From Candidatus Woesearchaeota archaeon (GTDB lineage: Archaea; Nanobdellota; Nanobdellia; SCGC-AAA011-G17; GW2011-AR17), in assembly GCA_003694495.1 (NCBI GenBank), contig RFJO01000053.1, positions 1 through 12,065 on the forward strand: a stretch of 12,065 bases of DNA. Reading direction: 5' to 3'. The notes beneath the pieces were generated by a model. The model had not been told where the DNA came from. It saw nothing but the letters and a program-made list of their open reading frames with translations, and made no database searches. Numbering within the stretch: the first letter of the stretch is position 1; each line of letters opens with the position of its first letter. Of this stretch, positions 7,402 through 12,065 are shown piece after piece. Position numbers and translations under genes: made by a program.

Positions 7402-8793
7402 TTATCTACCACAACCACATCCGCCGCCACAGGTAGGGTTGCCGCAACTGCCGCCGCAACTCCCTGAAGGCAAGCTAACTTGTGATAAATCTTCTGTGCC
7501 TTCAACTTCGTCTTTTACTATAAACAAACCAGGGATCATTCCCATCCAACAACTCCAAGCAATGTTGCCTGATTCAGTTGGCGTGAACTCTATGACTTGT
7601 TTGCCTGGGTGAATATTGAAGTTTAAGCCTAACTTAGGTACTTGGATGGCGTTGTTGCAGCCGTTAATTTGTTTGCCGTTGATTTCCCATTTTACCGGCA
7701 CGCCTTTTTTTAACACAAACTTGTTAGGCACCCAGCCAGCGTTGGTAACGTCCATTTTTATGGTTTGATATTCATTGTTTATTATTGTGTTAGTTGCACT
7801 GTTGTCAGAAGAGGTTAAACTGTTTAAGTCATATCCAGTGCCGGTTAAAGCCATGCCGCGGTTTACCATGATTAAACCAAGCAGGATTACAACCACGCCT
7901 GACAATTTTAAAATTTTGTGGGTGGATTTTTTGCTTAGTATAGATGTCAAGTGGCCAAAGCCTAACATCACGGGAAGCGTGCCTAAAGCGAAAATGAACA
8001 GCATTTTGGCGCCCTCAAGCATGCTGCCAGTGCCTGCAGCCATGATGTAGATTGCCTGTAACGGGCCGCAAGCTATCATTAGGCCGTTAAGCAAACCGAT
8101 AACCATTGGCTTTTTTTTGTTTGATATGCTATGCTTTGCAATGAAGCGTTCAAGCGACGACGGAAGTTTTAAGTTGAATTTGCGTAATGACGGGATTATG
8201 TTTAACATCTTTAACCCGAAGATTATAAGGAATAACCCAGCCAAAATTCCTGAAACGCCTCTCATCATGGGTGTGAAAGCTATAACGCTGCCTAAGAACC
8301 CAAAAATGGCGCCGATGACTGTGTAAGATATGATTTTGCCAGTAGCGTAAGATAAGTGAAGCTTGTATGGCTTATCTTTGTTGTTTTTGTCAGCGCTGTA
8401 AGATACAACAAAACCGCCGCACATGCTGACACAATGAAAGCCGGTTAGCAACCCAACAAGGAACAATAAACCGTAACCCATGTTTTGAGATATTTGGGGC
8501 ATCTCTATGTTACTATAAATGTACCAAAAGAAAAATATTGCCAAAATTACGCCTAAAATTAATGGCATTAAGCTTTTTTCTTTATTGATGTCTTCCACAT
8601 AATAATTATGCGACTCGATTATATCTTTAATTTTATTAAAATCTAAACTATCATCATAACTTACCTTGGCAGTTTCGCTTCCGTAATTAATGTCTACAGA
8701 ATTCACGCCTTCTATTTTAGATATCTCTTTCTCTAACAAGCGTTCACAACTCTTGCAAACCATGCCTTTGATTTTAAACTTTTTTTTGGTCAT
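7402..8793 (-). CDS. HMA domain + seven-TM DsbD_2/SafE-like domain + cupredoxin domain fusion
   Basis: A 463-residue multidomain membrane protein. Residues 1-70 are an HMA metal-binding domain with GMVCKSC (Cys13, Cys16). About seven membrane spans follow (77-96, 107-130, 151-172, 178-200, 229-254, 259-283, 295-312), containing the family motif HCVSMCGGF (120-128) and ACGPLQ (241-246). Residues about 340-427 resemble a cupredoxin, with possible copper ligands C379, H395, C415, M417 and M419. The last 20 residues are Gly/Cys-rich with five cysteines (446, 450, 455, 459, 461). An odd number of spans with Lys/Arg-rich inner loops puts the HMA domain inside and the cupredoxin outside. Relatives are usually annotated as sulfite exporter TauE/SafE or cytochrome c biogenesis proteins; here moving copper or electrons across the membrane fits better. 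The ATG overlaps the copZ stop (ATGA), so translation is coupled. Confidence 0.88.
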   Translation of the reverse strand: MTKKKFKIKGMVCKSCERLLEKEISKIEGVNSVDINYGSETAKVSYDDSLDFNKIKDIIESHNYYVEDINKEKSLMPLILGVILAIFFFWYIYSNIEMPQISQNMGYGLLFLVGLLTGFHCVSMCGGFVVSYSADKNNKDKPYKLHLSYATGKIISYTVIGAIFGFLGSVIAFTPMMRGVSGILAGLFLIIFGLKMLNIIPSLRKFNLKLPSSLERFIAKHSISNKKKPMVIGLLNGLMIACGPLQAIYIMAAGTGSMLEGAKMLFIFALGTLPVMLGFGHLTSILSKKSTHKILKLSGVVVILLGLIMVNRGMALTGTGYDLNSLTSSDNSATNTIINNEYQTIKMDVTNAGWVPNKFVLKKGVPVKWEINGKQINGCNNAIQVPKLGLNFNIHPGKQVIEFTPTESGNIAWSCWMGMIPGLFIVKDEVEGTEDLSQVSLPSGSCGGSCGNPTCGGGCGCGR

Positions 8794-8981
8794 GTTCTGT
8801 AACCTAGCTTGTTTATTGCTTCTTTTATCTTGTCTAATGTTATTTTAGATTCGTCAAACTTTACGTGCGCAGTGTCGCCAGAAAAACTAACTTCCACGCC
8901 CATGTCGTTTAGTTCGTCTTTAATCAACATTGCGCAACTTTGGCAATGCATGCCTGAAACCTTAATATTTTCTTCTTTCAT
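8790..8981 (-). CDS. copZ: CopZ-like HMA copper chaperone
   Basis: A 63-residue soluble heavy-metal-associated domain with the GMHCQSC copper-binding loop, almost the same as the loop in the N-terminal domain of the neighbouring CopA. It would bind Cu(+) in the cytosol and hand it to CopA or to the HMA domain of the following fusion protein. A TTG at 8987 would add two residues, but the ATG at 8981 is preferred because a TTTATAAA TATA box is centred 27 bases before it and no ribosome binding site is present, as expected for a leaderless start. The stop overlaps the next gene's ATG by four bases. It is the first gene of the copper-handling transcript, and a palindrome lies immediately upstream of its promoter. 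Confidence 0.9.
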   Translation of the reverse strand: MKEENIKVSGMHCQSCAMLIKDELNDMGVEVSFSGDTAHVKFDESKITLDKIKEAINKLGYRT

Positions 8982-9004
8982 ACTCAAATAAATATAAGAA
9001 ACAC

Positions 9005-9012
9005 TTTATAAA
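9005..9012 (-). promoter_or_regulatory. TATA box of copZ and the copper transcript
   Basis: A TTTATAAA box is centred about 27 bases before the copZ ATG at 8981. The eight bases between it and the palindrome at 9021-9034 would hold the TFB recognition element. Confidence 0.6.
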
Positions 9013-9020
9013 TAATGTAG

Positions 9021-9034
9021 TGAAACTAGTTTCA
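9021..9034. promoter_or_regulatory. Perfect 14-base palindrome, candidate operator
   Basis: TGAAACTAGTTTCA is its own reverse complement. It sits eight bases upstream of the copZ TATA box and overlaps the last codon bases and stop of the winged-helix regulator gene. The size and symmetry suit a dimeric winged-helix protein. A site upstream of the TATA box and TFB element is more typical of archaeal activation than of repression. I found no second copy near the other promoters in the window. Confidence 0.5.
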
Positions 9035-9481
9035 TTTGAGGATTATTATGTTGGTCATGCCGCGACGTTTGCGTTCAATGAGTTTTTTACCCTCTAACTT
9101 GTCTAAAATCCTTGTAACCTTGACTTTGCTTAAACCTGTCTCCTTAATGATGTCGCTTTGATAGATTGAGCCATGCTCCTTTTTGAGAATGTTGATTATG
9201 TTATTTTCTTCATCTGATAATGCAACATTTGAAACCTTAACTTTTTCTTTAGGTTTTTCTTTAAGAAAAAACATCATTATAATGCCAATAACAATTAGCA
9301 AACCAATTAATGAATAGCTGATAATTTGTTGTGTTTCTAAAGTAATATACATTGGACACGCTGGACCGTGGGTGCATGTAGTGCTAACAATCTTTTCAAG
9401 AGCTTTATTAAAAGAAATAACTATTATCAAGAAAACTAAAGCAATTGAAATAACTAACATGCCAACATATTTATTTTTCAT
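9032..9481 (-). CDS. Membrane-anchored winged-helix regulator with Cys/His/Met external loop
   Basis: A 149-residue protein. A short cytoplasmic N-terminus, TM1 (about 6-25), an outer loop (26-52) with C36, H38, C42 and M44 in the sequence CTHGPACPM, and TM2 (53-73) are followed by a Lys-rich linker and a MarR-like winged-helix domain (about 88-149) with the recognition-helix region GLSKVKVTRILDKLE and a basic wing ERKRRGM. The positive-inside rule puts the loop outside and the DNA-binding domain inside. The loop residues are typical Cu(+) ligands, and the next genes on the same strand are copper genes, so I infer a one-component, membrane-bound metal-sensing transcription regulator. This has not been shown from sequence alone; redox sensing by the cysteine pair is the main alternative. 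The ATG at 9481 has a TATA box at the usual distance and no ribosome binding site. Confidence 0.8.
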   Translation of the reverse strand: MKNKYVGMLVISIALVFLIIVISFNKALEKIVSTTCTHGPACPMYITLETQQIISYSLIGLLIVIGIIMMFFLKEKPKEKVKVSNVALSDEENNIINILKKEHGSIYQSDIIKETGLSKVKVTRILDKLEGKKLIERKRRGMTNIIILK

Positions 9482-9503
9482 AATGAACTAATCTTTAACG
9501 TCC

Positions 9504-9509
9504 TTTAAA
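9504..9509 (-). promoter_or_regulatory. TATA box of the winged-helix regulator gene
   Basis: A TTTAAA core is centred about 26 bases before the ATG at 9481, in the 42-base gap after the RuBisCO gene. It again suggests a leaderless message, transcribed separately from rbcL. Confidence 0.5.
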
Positions 9510-9523
9510 TATTTTTTTATAAT

Positions 9524-10999
9524 CTAAGATTTTTCTGTGTTTGAAACATGTTCCATTGGTTTCTTGTTCTTGCTAAAAAACTTTATAGCGTCCCTTAACT
9601 CTTTATGAGTCTTAGCATATTCGTTTATGTCAATGCCTTTCTTGTATGCTTCGCATGCTTGCACTAAAGCCTTTGCACCAGCGTGAGTGCCTTTAGGGTG
9701 GGCATGAACGCCTGCGCCCATGGTAGTGATAAAGTTAACTTCGCCCATGGTTTTAATGAAAGGTTTTAACTTTGTCGGGTTTAAGCCGCCAGAAATGATG
9801 GGGCAGCATTTTTTCATGCCACGCCAGGAGTCGTCTTCCAAAACTAAATGGTGGGCGTGGTCTTCCTTAACAAGCTGTAATACTTGCTCATCTTTTGCAG
9901 GCACCTGTGCCCAGGTTTGGTTAAAAAAGTGGCCCTTTGCAGCCAAGTGTAAAATGTTTTTGGCAGCGACAATGTCTTCCTTTGGCGAGCCTTTCATTTT
10001 ACCAATCCCAGCAGTGCCAGTGTGAATCCCAGATGCGCCGGCTAACCTGGCAAACTTTGATAATACCAACACTGAAAATCCTATTGGGTTCTCTGGGCGG
10101 GTGAACGCGCCGTGAGCTGCCCTGTGGAAGTGGATAAATACGTCAGGGTAACGTCTTCTTAATGTTTGCACCGCCATCCATCCTGCGGTAATGCCGTCAA
10201 TCAAAAACGCGTAACTGCCTTTCTCAAAACCGGCGTTCCTTATAAGCTCGCATCTTCTTATCATTTCGTCAAAGTCTGGAGCTGACACGTTGAACGAATG
10301 AACTTTTTTGTGGCCGGTTTCTTTAACTGCCTTGTCCATAGCTTTTTTTACAAACTTTACCATCTTTGAATATTCGCAAAAGTCCTGGTTTGCCTGAGGT
10401 TCGTCGTTTTTTACAAAGTCGCCGCCGCCTGACCAAAAATCGTAGCAAACTTCAGCGTACTCTGCAGCGGTTAACCCAATCTTAGGCTTGATGATGGTGC
10501 CAAGGATAGGCCTGTCGTATACGTTTAGGTAATTTCTCATATCGTCTAATGTGTAAGACGGGCCGTCGTAATGTTCAAGCATTGAGGAAGGGAACCAAAC
10601 GTCAAGCATCTTTAATGCTGACACTTCTTTCATGCCTAGAACGTTCCCAACAATGAAAGTTAAAATGTTTTGGATGTTGCCGCCACGGTCAAAAATGCGC
10701 CAGGGGTAAGCGATCCAGACTAAGTTTCTTTTTAAATCTAACTTGTAAACAAGAGCGTTTAGTTCTCTGGAAAATGGTGTTTCAGTTTTAACCTTGAAAT
10801 TTGTGCCAGTGGACGATTCAGCTGCAACCTCGGCAGCTGCCTGCAGAATGTTTAAGCCTTTGCTTGGAACTAAATGTGAAACAGTTAACAAATATTCGCC
10901 GTTTTGAGGGTTTTTTAAGTTTAAGTTAACATAAGCTTTCTGTTTGCTGTTCAAACTTTTTACAAGAGTCTTAATTCTTTCAGCATATTTTTTTTGCAA
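9524..10999 (-). CDS. rbcL: Form II/III RuBisCO large subunit
   Basis: A 491-residue ribulose-1,5-bisphosphate carboxylase that joins CO2 to RuBP to give two 3-phosphoglycerates. In archaea of this type it usually works in nucleotide (AMP) salvage rather than a Calvin cycle. Catalytic elements are intact: ESSTGTN (61-67), N119 in IVGNVLG, KPK (171-173), GGDFVKNDE with the carbamylation lysine K197 plus D199/E200, H292/R293/H296 in HFHRAAHGAF, loop 6 GKMKG with K334, and SGG (403-405). ESSTGTN and KNDEPQANQ place it with form II and II/III. A 29-residue insertion (364-392) between HFFNQTW and RGMKKC matches the position of the assembly insertion I recall in the Methanococcoides burtonii enzyme. 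The start is a TTG with a GGTGAT site three bases before it; no other start codon lies upstream in frame. No AMP phosphorylase or ribose-1,5-bisphosphate isomerase is in the window. Confidence 0.96.
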   Translation of the reverse strand: MQKKYAERIKTLVKSLNSKQKAYVNLNLKNPQNGEYLLTVSHLVPSKGLNILQAAAEVAAESSTGTNFKVKTETPFSRELNALVYKLDLKRNLVWIAYPWRIFDRGGNIQNILTFIVGNVLGMKEVSALKMLDVWFPSSMLEHYDGPSYTLDDMRNYLNVYDRPILGTIIKPKIGLTAAEYAEVCYDFWSGGGDFVKNDEPQANQDFCEYSKMVKFVKKAMDKAVKETGHKKVHSFNVSAPDFDEMIRRCELIRNAGFEKGSYAFLIDGITAGWMAVQTLRRRYPDVFIHFHRAAHGAFTRPENPIGFSVLVLSKFARLAGASGIHTGTAGIGKMKGSPKEDIVAAKNILHLAAKGHFFNQTWAQVPAKDEQVLQLVKEDHAHHLVLEDDSWRGMKKCCPIISGGLNPTKLKPFIKTMGEVNFITTMGAGVHAHPKGTHAGAKALVQACEAYKKGIDINEYAKTHKELRDAIKFFSKNKKPMEHVSNTEKS

Positions 11000-11002
11000 A
11001 TT

Positions 11003-11008
11003 ATCACC
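11003..11008 (-). promoter_or_regulatory. Ribosome binding site of rbcL
   Basis: The minus strand reads GGTGAT three bases before the TTG start at 10999. It supports the TTG, since no ATG or GTG is available in frame near the expected N-terminus. The spacing is shorter than usual. Confidence 0.5.
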
Positions 11009-11029
11009 GCCTTTTTTTGAGGTTAAACC

Positions 11030-11041
11030 TATAATATATTT
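11030..11041 (-). promoter_or_regulatory. Probable TATA box of rbcL
   Basis: The AT-rich minus-strand element AAATATATTATA would start transcription near 11009, giving a leader of about ten bases that includes the GGTGAT site. A second candidate, AGTATATATCCC on the minus strand (11052-11063), would give a leader of about 30 bases. I cannot choose between them. The inverted repeat AGGTT-A-AACCT at 11020-11030 directly follows the first box. Confidence 0.4.
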
Positions 11042-11085
11042 GAAATTAGTTGGGATATATACTTTTCGGTTAGTAATAGAAAAGC

Positions 11086-11093
11086 TTTATAAA
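11086..11093 (+). promoter_or_regulatory. TATA box of the metallophosphoesterase gene
   Basis: TTTATAAA is centred about 31 bases before the ATG at 11121, so the leader would be only a few bases. It faces away from the rbcL promoter within a 121-base divergent region. Confidence 0.5.
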
Positions 11094-11120
11094 GGTGTTA
11101 TTAACTTGATTTTTAATAAA

Positions 11121-11717
11121 ATGACTAAGATTTTAGCTTTTGGAGATTTGCACGGTGATAGGGAACAGGCAAGAAAGCTTGCGCAAAAGGCCAGGGATGA
11201 AAATGTTGATCTGGTAGTAATTTGCGGAGATTTTGTTAATAATGAAGATGACGTTAGCAGCCTTCTCGGCTTGTTTGATAAAAGAGTTTTAATCATTCCA
11301 GGGAACCATGAAAGTGTTGCAACTGTAGACTTTTTATCAGAACTATACGATTTTAAGAACCTTCACGGGTATTATTATAAAATAAATGACTTGGGTTTGT
11401 TTGGTTGCGGTTCGGCAAACATAGGCTTGTTCCAGCTTAAGGAAGAAGAGATTTTTCAAACCTTGAAAAAGGGCAACACTGCGTTGAATGATTGCAAGAA
11501 AAAAATCATGGTTACGCATAACCATCCGTCCGGGAGTTTGATGGAAAGGTTTTCAAAGTTTGTACCTGGAAGCGAAGGCATAAAAAAAGCACTTGAGGAG
11601 TTTAAGCCGGACTTGATGTTGTGCAGCCATGCGCACGAAGCGCACGGAATGGAAGAAATGATAGGAAATACTAAAGTTATTAATGTGGGCAAAGAAGGGA
11701 AAATTATAGAAATCTAG
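11121..11717 (+). CDS. Small metallophosphoesterase (calcineurin-like/YfcE-type)
   Basis: A 198-residue cytosolic two-metal phosphoesterase. All family motifs are present in order: GDLHG (D9, H11), GDFVNN (D37), GNHE (N62, H63), THNHP (H133/H135), and SHAH (H170, H172) as the final metal-binding pair. The likely activity is phosphodiester or phosphomonoester hydrolysis; the substrate cannot be read from sequence. The frame is open further upstream, to an ATG at 10944 inside the RuBisCO gene, but that extension has no homology signature and would lie upstream of the TATA box at 11086-11093. The ATG at 11121 begins exactly where the family's first strand (KILAFGDLHG) should. An in-frame TTG at 11106 is a weaker alternative. 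Confidence 0.9.
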   Translation: MTKILAFGDLHGDREQARKLAQKARDENVDLVVICGDFVNNEDDVSSLLGLFDKRVLIIPGNHESVATVDFLSELYDFKNLHGYYYKINDLGLFGCGSANIGLFQLKEEEIFQTLKKGNTALNDCKKKIMVTHNHPSGSLMERFSKFVPGSEGIKKALEEFKPDLMLCSHAHEAHGMEEMIGNTKVINVGKEGKIIEI

Positions 11718-11726
11718 AAAACAAAG

Positions 11727-11735
11727 TTTTATATA
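11727..11735 (+). promoter_or_regulatory. TATA box of the TRAM-protein gene
   Basis: TTTTATATA lies ten bases after the metallophosphoesterase stop. Transcription would start near 11757, giving a leader of about 32 bases, unlike the leaderless genes elsewhere in the window. Confidence 0.5.
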
Positions 11736-11773
11736 CCCTAGCTTGTTTCTTTTAACAAAATATTACCTAGATT

Positions 11774-11783
11774 AGGAGAGTGA
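11774..11783 (+). promoter_or_regulatory. Ribosome binding site of the TRAM-protein gene
   Basis: AGGAGAGTGA contains both GGAG and GTGA matches to the archaeal anti-Shine-Dalgarno sequence, six bases before the ATG at 11790. It is the strongest such site in the window and suggests high expression. Confidence 0.6.
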
Positions 11784-11789
11784 AAAGAT

Positions 11790-12065
11790 ATGAATGGAAA
11801 TTTTAGAAGAAACCGTGGCGGTTTCAGACGAAGATTTTATGCACCTATAAAAGAAGGTGACGAAATAGACGTTAAGGTTGTTGCTCTAGGTGAAAAGGGC
11901 GACGGTATTGCTAAAGTTAAAGGTTTTGTAGTAATCGTGCCTGAAGCTAACGAGGGTGATGAGTTAAGGGTAAGAATTACTAGAGTTTTGAAGAAGGCAG
12001 CTTTTGCTGAAGTTCTTGGAGAAGCTCAAGGCCCAGTTATGCCGACTGAACGTGAAAATGTTGAA
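11790..12065 (+). CDS. TRAM-domain RNA-binding protein, 3' end cut by window
   Basis: The first 92 residues are seen and the frame is open at the window end. A short Arg/Gly/Asn-rich N-terminus (about residues 2-16) is followed by a TRAM-type OB-fold beginning near KEGDEIDVKVVALGEKGDG and continuing through GFVVIVPEANEGDELRVRITRVLKKAAFAEV (about 21-80). Small stand-alone TRAM proteins in archaea bind RNA and in some methanogens act like cold-shock RNA chaperones. The sequence after about residue 80 (GEAQGPVMPT...) is probably a tail, but its length is unknown. It has its own TATA box and a strong ribosome binding site, so it is likely a well-expressed single gene. Confidence 0.88.
   Translation, partial: MNGNFRRNRGGFRRRFYAPIKEGDEIDVKVVALGEKGDGIAKVKGFVVIVPEANEGDELRVRITRVLKKAAFAEVLGEAQGPVMPTERENVE

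Noticed and set aside
7775..8050. Plus-strand open frame of 91 codons inside the HMA-cupredoxin fusion gene
   Set aside because: Antisense shadow of a membrane domain; no promoter or ribosome site.
7402..8793. Possible artificial fusion or frameshift joining three genes
   Set aside because: The frame is continuous, the linkers are natural in length, and the seven-span topology places each domain sensibly.
8982..8987. TTG start for copZ at 8987
   Set aside because: The ATG at 8981 fits the TATA distance for a leaderless message and the usual start of the HMA fold.
9022..9033. GAAAC...GTTTC resembling the end of a CRISPR repeat
   Set aside because: It occurs once, with no spaced copies; it is better explained as an operator palindrome.
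9720..10025. Plus-strand open frame of 101 codons inside rbcL
   Set aside because: It is the antisense shadow of a well-conserved RuBisCO region and has no start signals or recognisable domain.
10944..11120. Longer start for the metallophosphoesterase at ATG 10944
   Set aside because: It would add 59 residues with no family similarity, overlap the RuBisCO start on the other strand and lie upstream of the TATA box at 11086-11093.

Overview
The window looks archaeal. The evidence is an archaeal-type type IV pilus/secretion ATPase with TadC-like membrane partners, a single-domain KaiC-like ATPase, a small TRAM-domain protein, a form II/III RuBisCO, and TATA boxes centred about 25-28 bases before the start codon of several genes that have no Shine-Dalgarno sequence (leaderless promoters). 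AT-rich DNA, compact spacing and a form II/III RuBisCO make a DPANN lineage (Woesearchaeota/Pacearchaeota-like) a reasonable guess, but the RuBisCO also resembles that of methanogens such as Methanococcoides, so lineage is inference.

Left part (1-4777, plus strand): a tightly packed pilus/secretion-type cluster. It holds a membrane protein with a C-terminal winged-helix-like domain (open to the window edge, so 5'-partial), a VirB11/TadA/ArlI-type ATPase, and two successive TadC/ArlJ-type membrane proteins. These are joined by an 11-base overlap, an ATGA overlap and a zero-base junction. After 45 bases and a new promoter comes a KaiC-like ATPase, whose end overlaps the end of a convergent gene by 9 bases.

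Middle part (4769-9481, minus strand): a copper-handling block. In transcription order it is a two-TM winged-helix regulator with a Cys/His/Cys/Met external loop, a CopZ-like HMA chaperone, an HMA + seven-TM (DsbD_2/SafE-like) + cupredoxin + Cys-rich-tail fusion, the Cu(+) ATPase CopA, and an isoprenylcysteine-methyltransferase-like membrane enzyme. A perfect 14-base palindrome lies just upstream of the copZ TATA box and overlaps the stop codon of the regulator gene. I read this as a possible membrane-bound, one-component copper-sensing switch with its operator.

Right part (9524-12065): a complete form II/III RuBisCO large subunit on the minus strand, with all recognisable catalytic motifs and a 29-residue insertion like the one in the Methanococcoides burtonii enzyme. 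A short divergent promoter region separates it from a small metallophosphoesterase and the start of a TRAM-domain RNA-binding protein, cut by the window end. No gene-free stretch exceeds about 125 bases. I saw no rRNA, tRNA, CRISPR array, insertion sequence or clear terminator.
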